NCBI RefSeq assembly: GCF_052180215.1
Contig: NZ_CP197471.1
Span: 3,992,001-4,056,000 of the forward strand
Source: Pseudoneobacillus sp052180215
GTDB lineage: Bacteria > Bacillota > Bacilli > Bacillales > Cytobacillaceae
Reading direction: 5' to 3'
Length of the DNA stretch: 64,000 nt
The position numbers and the translations under genes were made by a program. Positions 1 through 8,593 of this stretch are shown one piece after another; within the stretch, counting starts at the first letter, position 1; every line of letters starts with the position of its first letter. The notes under the pieces are model-generated. The model ran no database searches. It was not told the origin of the DNA and saw only the letters and a list, made by a program, of their open reading frames with translations.

Positions 1-36
1 AAAGACAAGCTTTAGTGGCACCATTTCCTTTAAACT

Positions 37-1017
37 TTAAACGATGTCACAGGCCACAAAGTGCCCTGGTCCAACCTGGCGTAAGCTTTGGGTATTCTCC
101 CGGCATTGTTCCGTTGCCATTGGACAACGTGTATGAAAGCGGCAGCCTGAAGGTGGATTGATCGGTGACGGAACATCCCCCGTTAGAATCATTCTTTCTT
201 TATTTCGTTTACGAGTTGGCTCTGGGATGGCCGATAATAACGCTTTCGTATACGGGTGCTGCGGATTTTCAAATAAAGATTTCTTATCAGCGATTTCTAC
301 AATATTTCCTAAATACATGACAATCACCCGATCCGAAATATGACGAACTACACCAAGATCATGGGAGATAAATAAGTAGGTTAATTGATATTCTTTTTGC
401 AGTTTTTTCAAAAGATTAAGCACCTGTGCCTGTACGGATACATCTAAGGCAGATACGGCTTCATCACAGATTAATAGCTTCGGCTTAACCGCAAGAGCAC
501 GAGCAATGCCAATACGCTGACGCTGTCCACCACTAAATTCATGGGGATAACGGTGAATCATATCGGCTCTTAAACCAACCTGTTCAAGCAATTCGATGGT
601 ACGCTGTCTTCGCTCTGCCTTTGGTACGACATTCAAGATTCCCATGGCCTCTTCAATCATTCGCCCAACCGTTTGTCGTGGATTTAAGGAAGCATAAGGA
701 TCTTGGAAGATAACCTGTAGATCTCTTCGTTTTTCTCTCATTTTATTTTTTGAAAGACTTAGCAGGTTTTCTCCTTTAAAAAGGATCTGACCTGAAGTTG
801 GCTCATCTAGTCGCAGTATCGCCCGACCAGTGGTCGATTTCCCACAGCCTGACTCCCCAACAATACTGACCGTCTCTCCTTCAAAAATTTCAAAGCTGAT
901 TCCGTCTACTGCTTTAACGTGATTCACGGTTCGGCCGAAGACACCGCCTTTAATGGGAAAGTATTGCTTTAAATCCTTTACCTCTAATAATGGATTCTTT
1001 GTTTTAACCGTTAACAT
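37..1017 (-). CDS. Dipeptide/oligopeptide ABC transporter ATP-binding protein (DppF/OppF-like)
   Basis: Cytoplasmic ATPase of a peptide importer of the Dpp/Opp family, 326 residues. Visible motifs are Walker A (GESGCGKST), signature LSGG-type (FSGGQRQRIGIARAL), Walker B (LLICDEAVSALD) and the switch His (LFISHDLGVV). A C-terminal oligo_HPY-type zone carries the Cys-rich stretch CRFHTRCPMA. A longer reading from 1065 exists, but the ATG at 1017 has a strong AAGGGGG site 9 bases upstream and begins just before the ABC fold, so I chose it. It overlaps the upstream dppD-like gene by 14 bases, which indicates translational coupling. It is the last gene of a four-gene operon. Exact substrate (di- or oligopeptide, possibly nickel) cannot be told from sequence. 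Confidence 0.93.
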   Translation of the reverse strand: MLTVKTKNPLLEVKDLKQYFPIKGGVFGRTVNHVKAVDGISFEIFEGETVSIVGESGCGKSTTGRAILRLDEPTSGQILFKGENLLSLSKNKMREKRRDLQVIFQDPYASLNPRQTVGRMIEEAMGILNVVPKAERRQRTIELLEQVGLRADMIHRYPHEFSGGQRQRIGIARALAVKPKLLICDEAVSALDVSVQAQVLNLLKKLQKEYQLTYLFISHDLGVVRHISDRVIVMYLGNIVEIADKKSLFENPQHPYTKALLSAIPEPTRKRNKERMILTGDVPSPINPPSGCRFHTRCPMATEQCRENTQSLRQVGPGHFVACDIV

Positions 1018-2038
1018 TTGACAGTGCCCCCTTTCCAACCAATGGCTTTTCTCCTTGCCATTCATCTGTATAAATCCAACAGCGAACTTGCTCGTTTTTT
1101 TCCAAAGAAACTAAGTCTGGCAGTTTTTCATGACATAAGGTAGTCGCATAGGGACAACGAGGAGCAAATCGACACCCGATTGGCATATCCGTTGGGCTCG
1201 GTACACTGCCTTTAATCGCGATTAATTCCTCTACATCTTCATCCACACGGGGAATGGAGTTTAATAGCCCTTCTGTATAAGGGTGTTTCGGCTGCTCAAA
1301 TAAGGAATCCGTATCGGTATATTCGACGACCTTCCCTGCATACATAACAGCGACCATATCGCATGTCTCCGCCACCACTCCGAGGTCATGGGTAATCATA
1401 ATCACAGCTGAACCAAAGTCTTCTTGTAACTTTTTTAATAAATCTAAGATTTGCGCTTGAATCGTCACATCCAAAGCCGTTGTCGGTTCATCCGCAATCA
1501 ATAATTCTGGATTACAAGCGAGCGCCATGGCAATCATGACCCGCTGACGCATCCCCCCACTCAACTCATGGGGTTCTTGTTTCGCTCTTTTTTCAGGAGA
1601 GGGGATTCCGACAAGCTTAAGCATATCAACGGCCTTTTCCCAAGCTTGTTTTCTATTTAGTTTTTGATGAATTCGAATCGCTTCGGCAATTTGTTCACCT
1701 ACTGAGTAGACCGGATTGAGAGAAGTCATGGGCTCCTGAAAGATCATCGAAATTTCATTACCACGAATGCTTCTCATTTTTTCATCGGAATAGTTTAATA
1801 GATTCTCTCCTTTAAAAAGAACCTCTCCACCGGCAATTTTTCCTGAATCAATTAATCTCATAATCGATAAAGAGGTGATACTTTTTCCACACCCAGATTC
1901 TCCTACAATCCCTAAAGTCTGTCCTTTTTCAACTTTAAAATCCACACCGTCAACCGCTTTTACTACACCTCTGTCTGTAGAAAAATGGGTTTGCAAATTT
2001 TTTACTTCTAAAATACCCTCCCGCTTTTGCTGCATCAT
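1004..2038 (-). CDS. Dipeptide/oligopeptide ABC transporter ATP-binding protein (DppD/OppD-like)
   Basis: Second ATPase subunit of the same importer, 344 residues. It has Walker A GESGCGKSITS, signature ELSGGMRQRVMIAMAL, Walker B LLIADEPTTALD and switch His in MITHDLGVV. The C-terminal oligo_HPY region has the cysteine cluster CRFAPRCPYATTLC typical of DppD/OppD proteins. An AGAGGTG ribosome site precedes two adjacent ATG codons at 2038 and 2035; either could be used. It lies 14 bases after the dppB-like permease gene and overlaps the downstream ATPase gene, so the operon is tightly packed from here on. Confidence 0.93.
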   Translation of the reverse strand: MMQQKREGILEVKNLQTHFSTDRGVVKAVDGVDFKVEKGQTLGIVGESGCGKSITSLSIMRLIDSGKIAGGEVLFKGENLLNYSDEKMRSIRGNEISMIFQEPMTSLNPVYSVGEQIAEAIRIHQKLNRKQAWEKAVDMLKLVGIPSPEKRAKQEPHELSGGMRQRVMIAMALACNPELLIADEPTTALDVTIQAQILDLLKKLQEDFGSAVIMITHDLGVVAETCDMVAVMYAGKVVEYTDTDSLFEQPKHPYTEGLLNSIPRVDEDVEELIAIKGSVPSPTDMPIGCRFAPRCPYATTLCHEKLPDLVSLEKNEQVRCWIYTDEWQGEKPLVGKGALSNVNG

Positions 2039-2052
2039 TCGTTCACCTCTTT

Positions 2053-2973
2053 CTAATTTAAATCAACCCGTTTATTCAATAATCGATAGGAAATATCCAC
2101 TCCCATATTAACGACCACAAAAATGATGGAAACGACTAAGATCGACCCTTGAACCGATGGCAGATCTCTCATTCGAATCGAATCAATAATAAAACGACCT
2201 AATCCGTTAATGGCAAATACGGTTTCCGTTAACACCGTTCCACCTAAAAGGGCACCAAACTGTAAGCCTACAACGGTAATAACCGGAATCATTGCATTTT
2301 TCAAGGCATGCTTATAGACGATAATTTGTTCCTTTACCCCTTTGGCTTTCGCTGTACGAATATAATCCTGTCTGATGACTTCAAGCATGCTAGATCGTGT
2401 CATACGAGCAACAATCGCCGCCCCGCCAGTTCCAAGGGTTATAGCAGGGAGAATCACATGCATAAAGGTTCCCCAACCCGCTACAGGGAATAGTGGAATT
2501 TTCACTCCAAAATAAAGAATGAGCATTAAACCGAACCAGAAGTTTGGTAATGATACACCGAGTAATGCGACGATCATTAAGGAAATATCAGAAAAGGAAT
2601 ATTGCTTTGTAGCAGAGATAATACCTGCTAATAGACCAAGTACAATCGTGACCAGTATACTCCAGAAAGCCAGTTCAAACGTGACCGGTAATCGAACGAG
2701 GATTTCATCCAAAACAGGACGGTTTGAACGAATCGAAGTTCCAAAATCCCCTGATACAATGTCCTTTAAGTAGGAAAAATATTGAACGATTACTGGGCGG
2801 TCTAATCCAAGCTGATGTCTAATTTGAGCTACCTGCTCAGGAGACGCACTTTCCCCAGCGAGCAAAACCGCAGGATCACCAGGTACCATTTGCATGATTA
2901 AAAAAACAACTAACACAACTCCTAGTAATACAGGAATCATTTGAATTAAACGTCTTAGGATAAAAATAAACAT
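2053..2973 (-). CDS. Peptide ABC transporter permease (DppB/OppB-like)
   Basis: Inner-membrane permease of 306 residues with an N-terminal membrane helix after MFIFILRRLIQ and the family phrase VPGDPAVLLAG. It has about six transmembrane segments and the EAA-type cytoplasmic loop (DYIRTAKAKGVKEQIIVYKHALKNA region) that contacts the ATPase. A good AAGGAG site precedes the ATG. Unusually, it is the second permease gene: in most dpp/opp operons B precedes C, but here the C-type gene is upstream, and a tandem repeat fills the 79-base gap between them. Confidence 0.93.
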   Translation of the reverse strand: MFIFILRRLIQMIPVLLGVVLVVFLIMQMVPGDPAVLLAGESASPEQVAQIRHQLGLDRPVIVQYFSYLKDIVSGDFGTSIRSNRPVLDEILVRLPVTFELAFWSILVTIVLGLLAGIISATKQYSFSDISLMIVALLGVSLPNFWFGLMLILYFGVKIPLFPVAGWGTFMHVILPAITLGTGGAAIVARMTRSSMLEVIRQDYIRTAKAKGVKEQIIVYKHALKNAMIPVITVVGLQFGALLGGTVLTETVFAINGLGRFIIDSIRMRDLPSVQGSILVVSIIFVVVNMGVDISYRLLNKRVDLN

Positions 2974-2994
2974 GGTCTCACTCCTTTTTTATTT

Positions 2995-3055
2995 GGGCTC
3001 TTTTCTGAAACTTTGTTGCTTTTTGTAAGGCTCTTTTCTAAAACTTTGTTGCTTA
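2995..3055 (+). repeat. Tandem pair of solo MITE-end repeats
   Basis: Two direct copies about 32 bases apart of GGCTCTTTTCTGAAACTTTG-type sequence (second copy has AAAAC). The same sequence forms the left end of the 144-174-base elements at 18977 and 29301. Here only the left end is present, twice, filling the gap between the dppC- and dppB-like genes. The minus-strand TAA stop of the dppC-like gene (3055-3053) lies in the distal end of the second copy. Inference: leftovers of insertion and deletion of the mobile repeat inside a transporter operon. Confidence 0.8.
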
Positions 3056-3961
3056 TTTTTTCATGCGCGGATCAAGAGCATCACGTAAACCGTCCCCGAA
3101 TAGGTTTAGACCCATGACGATAATGGCAATAGCAATACCTGGGAAGGTAGCCATATGAGGAGCATTCCATAAGAAATTGCGTCCGCTACTTAACATGGCT
3201 CCCCATTCCGGTGAAGGCGGCTGTGCCCCCATTCCTAAAAAGGAAAGACCGGCTGCTGTAAGGATGGCAGTGGCAAGGCGTAAGGTACCTTGTACAATAA
3301 TCGGCGATAAAATATTCGGTAATATATGAACAAAGATAATCTTAAAATCTTTCGCTCCCAATGCTCGAATTGCATCAATATATTCGAGCTTTTTGGTTGC
3401 GAGAGTAGAGCCTCTGACGATTCGCGCAAACGTTGGAATCGAGAAAATCCCGACAGCAATCATAACATTGATTAAGCTTGGGCCTAAGGCACTGATAATG
3501 GCTAGAGCTAATAGCAACCCTGGAAAAGCGAGTAAAATATCAATGAAGCGCATAATGACCGTATCCACCATTTTTCCATAATAACCAGATACAAGACCTA
3601 AAATAATCCCAAAAAAGGCTCCAATCGCAACGGATACAACCCCTACCGTCAGAGAAAGCTGTGAACCGTAAATGATTCTACTTAGTACATCTCTTCCTTT
3701 ATCATCTGTTCCCATCCAATGTTCCCATGATGGGGGCTGGAGCTTGTTCATTAAGTCAATTTCTAATGGATCATACGGAGCGACCAGTTTTCCAAAAATG
3801 GCTACTAATAGATAGAAGATAATAATTCCTCCCCCTACCATGGCCATTTTATTTTTCTTTAACTGCTTATAAAAAGATAAAAAACGTTCTAGTCTAGGAT
3901 TTTTGTGAATCTCACTATGAGAAATCGTTTTTTCATTTACATTTACAATCGGTTGACTCAT
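3053..3961 (-). CDS. Peptide ABC transporter permease (DppC/OppC-like)
   Basis: Permease of 302 residues. It has the N-terminal OppC_N-type helix (MVGGGIIIFYLLVAIFGKLV), the family phrase MGTDDKGRDVLSRIIYGSQ, about six membrane segments and the coupling-loop sequence DAIRALGAKDFKIIFVHILP. It is the first gene of the operon, starting 208 bases from the divergent M24 peptidase gene, so the operon promoter should lie in 3962-4169. The stop codon lies inside a repeat. Position ahead of the B-type gene is atypical for the family. Confidence 0.93.
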   Translation of the reverse strand: MSQPIVNVNEKTISHSEIHKNPRLERFLSFYKQLKKNKMAMVGGGIIIFYLLVAIFGKLVAPYDPLEIDLMNKLQPPSWEHWMGTDDKGRDVLSRIIYGSQLSLTVGVVSVAIGAFFGIILGLVSGYYGKMVDTVIMRFIDILLAFPGLLLALAIISALGPSLINVMIAVGIFSIPTFARIVRGSTLATKKLEYIDAIRALGAKDFKIIFVHILPNILSPIIVQGTLRLATAILTAAGLSFLGMGAQPPSPEWGAMLSSGRNFLWNAPHMATFPGIAIAIIVMGLNLFGDGLRDALDPRMKK

Positions 3962-4169
3962 GCAACATGCCCTCCTTTTTCTATTAAATTATCAGAAAAT
4001 AAATACTTTTTACATTATTTTTAAAATTAAGTAAATATTCTGTAAATGTAGGTAATGATTTTGAAAATATTATTTTCTGAATTTTTCTATAATGGAAACA
4101 AGTTAATGATTGGGCAAGGTGAATCATTTTCATATGCATTTTTATTCTAATGTGGGGGTGGTAAAACGC

Positions 4170-5255
4170 ATGCAACAAAAGCGACTAGAAAAGCTGCGTA
4201 AAAAAATGCAAGAGACAGGAGTAGATGCGGTTTTTGTCTCATCCGTCGAAAACCGTTACTACTTTTCCAACTTTCGGGGGTCTGCAGGAGCATTATTCAT
4301 AACAGAAAATCATGCAATCCTTTTAACAGACTTCCGATATGTCGACCAAGCCAAAAAAGAAGCTTCCTTATTCGAAGTCATCAACCACAACAGAGAGTTA
4401 TTTTCATATGTAAAGAGATTAGTAGAAACCCATCATGTCCAAACACTAGGGATCGAATATGAGTCGCTTCCAGTCGAAGAGTTTTTAGCAGTAAAAGAAG
4501 CTGTTCCGTCCGTTAGCCTAGAAAAGGTGGATCACCTATACTATGACATTCGGATGATTAAGGACGAACAGGAAATTGAGTATTTGAGACAAGGTGTTTC
4601 CTATTGTGACCAAGCTTTCGAACATATCCTATCGTTTATCCGTCCGGGCATGACCGAAATGGAGGTTGGTCTGGAGCTGGAGTTTTTCATGAGAAAAGCT
4701 GGAGCAGAAGGAATCAAAGCGAATCATGTCATAGCATCCGGTGAGCGCTCTTCCCTTCCCCACGGACAAGCAACCGATAGAGTTATTCAAGTGGGCGACT
4801 TTGTCAAAATGGATATCGGGGCAAGAGTGAAAGGCTACTATTCTGATTTTACAAGAACTGTCGTAGTCGGCGAGCCTTCGGAAAAGCAACTCGAAATCTA
4901 TAACATTGTCAAAAAAGCACAGCTGGCTGCTTTAAAAGAAATCGGTCCAGGAAAAGTATGTTCCGAGCTCGATGAAGTAGCAAGATCCATTATCCGTGAT
5001 GCTGGTTATGGTGATAATTTTGGTCATAGCTTAGGGCATTCCATCGGATTAGCCGTCCATGAGAAACCAGCCATGCGTTATGGCGACCAAACGGTTTTAC
5101 AACCAGGAATGGTCATTACAGTAGAGCCAGGCATTTATATACCAGGCTTTGGCGGAGTCCGAATTGAAGACTTTGTTGTGATAACCGAAAATGGTTATCG
5201 AAACTTAACCACCGCAACCAAAGAACTTCAAGTTTTATCTGTGTATACATCATAA
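4170..5255 (+). CDS. M24-family Xaa-Pro aminopeptidase/dipeptidase (PepQ/YqhT-like)
   Basis: Metallopeptidase expected to cleave X-Pro bonds in peptides in the cytoplasm, 361 residues, matching the family's usual ~350-365. The N-terminal creatinase-like domain covers roughly residues 1-130 (YYFSNFRGSAGALF). The catalytic pita-bread domain follows, with metal ligands visible in MDIGARVKGYYSDFTRT (two Asp), GHSLGHSIGLAVHE (His), VEPGIYIPG and VRIEDFV (two Glu). The ATG at 4170 follows GGGGGTGG by 8 bases and matches the family N-terminus; an earlier frame start at 4110 is not supported. A TATAAT at 4088 may be its -10 but lacks a well-spaced -35. Its location between the transporter operon and the binding-protein gene suggests it processes imported proline-containing peptides (inference). 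Confidence 0.93.
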   Translation: MQQKRLEKLRKKMQETGVDAVFVSSVENRYYFSNFRGSAGALFITENHAILLTDFRYVDQAKKEASLFEVINHNRELFSYVKRLVETHHVQTLGIEYESLPVEEFLAVKEAVPSVSLEKVDHLYYDIRMIKDEQEIEYLRQGVSYCDQAFEHILSFIRPGMTEMEVGLELEFFMRKAGAEGIKANHVIASGERSSLPHGQATDRVIQVGDFVKMDIGARVKGYYSDFTRTVVVGEPSEKQLEIYNIVKKAQLAALKEIGPGKVCSELDEVARSIIRDAGYGDNFGHSLGHSIGLAVHEKPAMRYGDQTVLQPGMVITVEPGIYIPGFGGVRIEDFVVITENGYRNLTTATKELQVLSVYTS

Positions 5256-5292
5256 AATGGTTTGTTGTTGATTTTTCCAAATAAGAAGTGAT

Positions 5293-5478
5293 TTATAGGA
5301 CTCTAGTTCCGCTATTTGTGAAAAATACCCCATTTTGATGGATATATAGGACCCTGAATCCGTTATTTTGCCAAAAAAGGCATTTATTGTGGATTTATTC
5401 ATAAATAAAGGATTCTCTGTCCGATACTCTACAAAAAAGGGCTGTAAATATCCAAATAAGGGATTCTCTGTCCTATAA
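5293..5478. repeat. Two-fold symmetric four-site intergenic element, copy 1
   Basis: Four 13-base sites of form GGACnnnnnnTCC (5298-5310, 5349-5361, 5410-5422, 5461-5473). The first two read GGACTCTAGTTCC and GGACCCTGAATCC on the plus strand and are followed by CGYTATTTTG-like tails. The last two are the inverse (GGATTCTCTGTCC, the reverse complement of GGACAGAGAATCC). Spacings are 51, 61 and 51, so both pairs share an exact centre at 5385.5. The same geometry recurs at 17684-17859. Confidence 0.85.
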
Positions 5479-5541
5479 AAAATAACGTCATGATGTAGAC
5501 CATTCATAATGGCTAAAAAATAAAAAGGAGTTGGGAAAAAG

Positions 5542-7140
5542 ATGAAGACGAAAAAGTTTACGTTTTTGGTGTTAATGTTCATGCTTCTTATCGGAGCCGC
5601 ATTAACCGGCTGTACGAGTGCCCCTTCTGAAAATGCATCTAATGAACCACAATCAAGTAATAAAGGTGATGGTGACAAACAAGAAAGTGGAGGATCTGAC
5701 GGCGGTGAGCTTGTAATTGCTGTATTGTCTGACGCTACCCAGCTTGACCCGCATAAAGGAACAGACATTCCTTCTGCTAACGTCTATCATGGAAAGATTT
5801 ATGAAGGACTTGTCATCCAAGATAAAAATATGGACATCCAACCTGGTTTAGCCACAGAGTGGAATAAATTAGATGACCTTACATGGGAATTCAAGCTTCG
5901 TCAAGGTGTTAAGTTCCATGACGGTACTGATTTTAATGCTGAAGCGGTAAAGAAAACGCTTGAACGTGTGGTAGATCCAGAGGTAGCCTCTCCACGCGCG
6001 AAATTATTTGATATGATTACCGAAATCAAAATTGTCGATGATTATACGATTCAATTAAAGACAGCGTATCCGTTCTCCCCACTTCTATCTAATCTTGCCC
6101 ATTATTCTGGCGGAATCATTAGCCCGAAAGCGATTGAGGAGCAAGGAGACAAATTAGGACAACATCCAGCTGGAACAGGTCCTTTCAAACTAGATTCATG
6201 GACTCCAGGATCCGAGCTTAAATTAGTAAAGAATGAAGATTATTGGGGCGATAAGCCAAAAGTTGATAGCGTTGTTTACAAGGTAGTACCTGAGGATGCT
6301 ACACGTATTGCCATGGTAGAAACAGGCCAAGCACACCTAGCTGAACCAGTTCCGGTTACCGAAGTAGAGCGCATTGAAAATAGTCAAACGATGAAGTTAA
6401 TCCGCAGTGAGGCGTTAGGTATTGACTATATTGGCTTCAATACACAAAAGAAACCTTTCGATAATGTAAAGGTTCGCCAAGCGATTAGCTTAGCCATTGA
6501 TACAGATATGATTGTCCAAGGTGTCTTTAATAATGTAGGTACAAAAGCAACCGCTCCAATGGGCCCTGGGGTTTGGGGTCATAATCCAAACTTAACTGGT
6601 TGGGACTATGATGTAGAAAAAGCAAAAGCTCTACTTAAAGAAGCTGGATATCCAAATGGCTTTAAAACAACGATCTGGACGAATGACAACAAAGAGCGTG
6701 TGGACGTAGCTGAGGTTGTTCAATCCCAGTTAAAAGGCATCGGTATTGATGTTGAAATCAAAGTCATGGAATGGGGCGCTTACCTGGATGCTACATCAAA
6801 AGGAGAACACGATATGTTTATCCTAGGCTGGTCTAATATGACAGGTGATGCCGACTATAACCAATTCTTCTTATTCCACTCTGATGCTAAAGGGGAAGCT
6901 GGAAACCGTTCCTTCTACAGCAATCCAAAAGTGGATGAGCTAATCAACCAAGGACGTCAAGAAGCTGACCCTAATAAGCGTCAAGAAATATATAATGAAG
7001 CACAAGAAATCGAAATGGAAGATGCTCCAATGGTGTTCTTACGCAACGATGAAAATCTAATGGCAGCAGGCAAAAATGTCAATGGTTTCTGGATTCATCC
7101 AGCAGGTATCTATATGATTAACGATGTAACCATTAAATAA
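5542..7140 (+). CDS. Peptide-binding lipoprotein, extracellular solute-binding family 5 (DppE/OppA-like)
   Basis: Membrane-anchored receptor of 532 residues that captures peptides for the adjacent ABC importer. It starts with a lipoprotein signal peptide with lipobox LTGC (Cys24), then a Ser/Gly/Asn-rich linker. The SBP_bac_5 fold starts at GGELVIAVLSDATQLDPHKG, with the family phrases WEFKLRQGVKFHDGTDFNAEAV and GTGPFKLDSW. It is expressed on the opposite strand from the permease/ATPase operon, so the receptor is transcribed separately. An AAGGAG site lies 11 bases before the ATG, slightly long. Substrate specificity cannot be read from sequence; nickel or glutathione transport are alternatives in this family. 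Confidence 0.92.
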   Translation: MKTKKFTFLVLMFMLLIGAALTGCTSAPSENASNEPQSSNKGDGDKQESGGSDGGELVIAVLSDATQLDPHKGTDIPSANVYHGKIYEGLVIQDKNMDIQPGLATEWNKLDDLTWEFKLRQGVKFHDGTDFNAEAVKKTLERVVDPEVASPRAKLFDMITEIKIVDDYTIQLKTAYPFSPLLSNLAHYSGGIISPKAIEEQGDKLGQHPAGTGPFKLDSWTPGSELKLVKNEDYWGDKPKVDSVVYKVVPEDATRIAMVETGQAHLAEPVPVTEVERIENSQTMKLIRSEALGIDYIGFNTQKKPFDNVKVRQAISLAIDTDMIVQGVFNNVGTKATAPMGPGVWGHNPNLTGWDYDVEKAKALLKEAGYPNGFKTTIWTNDNKERVDVAEVVQSQLKGIGIDVEIKVMEWGAYLDATSKGEHDMFILGWSNMTGDADYNQFFLFHSDAKGEAGNRSFYSNPKVDELINQGRQEADPNKRQEIYNEAQEIEMEDAPMVFLRNDENLMAAGKNVNGFWIHPAGIYMINDVTIK

Positions 7141-7164
7141 GAACCCCCTATTACAGGTTCAAAG

Positions 7165-7199
7165 GTAAGCCCGTCCAGCTAGTTGCTGAATGGGCTTAC
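7165..7199 (+). terminator. Hairpin after the binding-protein gene
   Basis: Inverted repeat GTAAGCCC (7165-7172) and GGGCTTAC (7192-7199) starts 25 bases after the stop codon. The T-tract is weak (TTGTTG), so this may be a terminator or a 3'-stabilising hairpin. Confidence 0.55.
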
Positions 7200-7281
7200 T
7201 TGTTGAAGTGGGTGAGATGGTGGTGAGATGAGGTTTAGAATATGGTGAAAACGCGATAAGATTGCGGTGGGAATGTGACAA

Positions 7282-7365
7282 AGTTAGAAATAATTAAATT
7301 TTGGGCAGATATATTTCCAATTTGGGCAGATATATTCCCATTTTAGGCGGAAAAAACGTGAAAAC
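7282..7365 (+). repeat. 21-bp-period intergenic array, GGGCAGATATAT core (family D)
   Basis: Units begin at 7282, 7303, 7324 and 7345, exactly 21 bases apart. The two central units read TTTGGGCAGATATATTTCC and TTTGGGCAGATATATTCCC. The first (AGTTAGAAATAATT) and last (AGGCGGAAAAAA) are divergent edge units. The same period is found in arrays with other cores at 9194, 19556, 47927 and 53608. Confidence 0.75.
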
Positions 7366-7560
7366 AGTCAGATAAAATATCATTTTACTAAAAAGGTGTT
7401 CATTCACTACTTCTATTTATGAAGAAACAATAGGTAGCATGCCAATTTTTGTCCTTATTATACGAAAACTGTGTCTCTAACCTTCTAAAACTACTAAAAA
7501 AGAGGAAGTTCAGTTTCTATATGAATCTAGATTATTTAAATTACCCTTATCCTTCCCAGT
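7366..7560. other. Intergenic stretch with no recognised feature
   Basis: AT-rich sequence between the 21-bp array and the gamma-glutamyltransferase remnant. I see no open frame with a ribosome site, no strong hairpin and no repeat. Confidence 0.6.
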
Positions 7561-7776
7561 GAATGGCGGCATTTGCAAAAAAATGGGATGGTTTCCATTT
7601 CTTAACCATTGGCGTCTCAACCTGGATTAGATATTCTTAAAAAAAGGTTGAACTGCGATTGATGCAGCCATCGCAACTGCTGCTTGCTTAACGGTTGTTG
7701 CTCTTGATAGTAGAGGTTTCAGTCGCGGACAAATTATTTGGAAAAATCCAAAAACAGGTGTACTATCAGTAGGGTA
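7561..7776 (+). pseudogene. Gamma-glutamyltransferase family remnant (N-terminal fragment)
   Basis: Broken frames restore the N-terminus of a gamma-glutamyltranspeptidase-family protein. From 7582 the frame reads NGMVSIS then a stop. After a shift it reads PLASQPGLDILKK (about 7608-7647), and after another shift IDAAIATAACLTVV (about 7658-7700), which is the classic GGT N-terminal sequence. The frame then continues to a TAA near 7776. At least two frameshifts and a stop are present and the catalytic Thr region is absent, so it cannot make an active enzyme. It probably marks a once intact gene between the peptide-uptake genes and the chromate transporters; why it decayed is unknown. Confidence 0.75.
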
Positions 7777-8017
7777 AAGAATCTAGAACGGACGGCGCAA
7801 TCAACTCTTGGTAACTGCCTGAAAAAAAACGAATTTAACCTTTTTTGGCTCTGTTAAAGAGTAGTGTTGATTTTTAACAATGTTGATTGGAGAGGAAATC
7901 ACTAGTCATGTTTAACAAAGTCTTTTATTAAAAGTAATAGATTCGTATTTTCCTCAATTTCAACACCTAGATTACTCCCCTATTAAGGGATTATACACAA
8001 AATAAAAGGAGTATATT
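7777..8017. other. Intergenic stretch upstream of the chromate transporter genes
   Basis: AT-rich DNA after the GGT remnant and before the chrA-like pair. It ends in the AAAAGGAG ribosome site of the 8018 gene. Nothing else was recognised; a promoter must lie here but I cannot place it. Confidence 0.5.
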
Positions 8018-8593
8018 ATGAAAACACAGCTTCAGTTATTTTTAGCCTTTTTCCGTGTCGGAATGCTGGGTTATGGCGGCGGACCGTCATCCATTCCTCT
8101 CGTACATAAAGAGGTCGTGGAAAGATACAAATGGATGAATGATGATGAATTTTCTGATGTATTAGCATTAGGAAACACCCTCCCCGGCCCCATTGCCACT
8201 AAGATGTCCGGCTATATAGGGTATCGAGTCGCCGGAATTTTAGGATTAATCATCGCCCTCGCTGCCACGATTATCCCTACCATTGTCTTAATGATTGTCT
8301 TATTAACGTTTTTATCATCTTTTAAGGATCAGCCATGGGTGATGGGAATGACCAAAGCCGTTGTTCCAGTGGTTGGTGTGATGCTGGCATCTTTAACTTG
8401 GGACTTTTTCAAAAAATCAAAGGAATCCTTGGGCTGGAAAATAGCGTTGGGCATTATCGCTGCCAGCTTTATACTCATTCAATTTGCTGGGTTCCATCCT
8501 GCCATCTTAATTGCTGCTTTGCTTCTTTTTGCTATTTTTAAAAAGGATAAACAGAAAGAAACCCATCCTTCTAGTGAAAGAGGTGTCAGCTGA
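8018..8593 (+). CDS. Chromate transporter, half-size ChrA-type subunit 1
   Basis: Membrane protein of 191 residues, one half of a ChrA/CHR-family transporter. It shows the family phrases GMLGYGGGPSSIPLV, LGNTLPGPIATKMSGYIGYR and long hydrophobic helices. Half-size CHR proteins are normally encoded as adjacent pairs that insert in opposite orientation and act together, and that is the arrangement here. An AAAAGGAG site precedes the ATG. The gene ends in TGATG: its stop overlaps the start of the second half by one base, so the two are translationally coupled. Role in chromate efflux is by family; the physiological substrate is not shown. Confidence 0.92.
   Translation: MKTQLQLFLAFFRVGMLGYGGGPSSIPLVHKEVVERYKWMNDDEFSDVLALGNTLPGPIATKMSGYIGYRVAGILGLIIALAATIIPTIVLMIVLLTFLSSFKDQPWVMGMTKAVVPVVGVMLASLTWDFFKKSKESLGWKIALGIIAASFILIQFAGFHPAILIAALLLFAIFKKDKQKETHPSSERGVS

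Noticed and set aside
4061..4093. TTGAAA and TATAAT as a promoter for the M24 peptidase
   Set aside because: The spacing is 21 bases, too long for sigma-A; the TATAAT alone may be used but is not listed as a feature.
5250..5768. 172-codon minus-strand frame between the peptidase and binding-protein genes
   Set aside because: It runs across the four-site repeat and into the binding-protein gene on the other strand, and has no ribosome site or family features.
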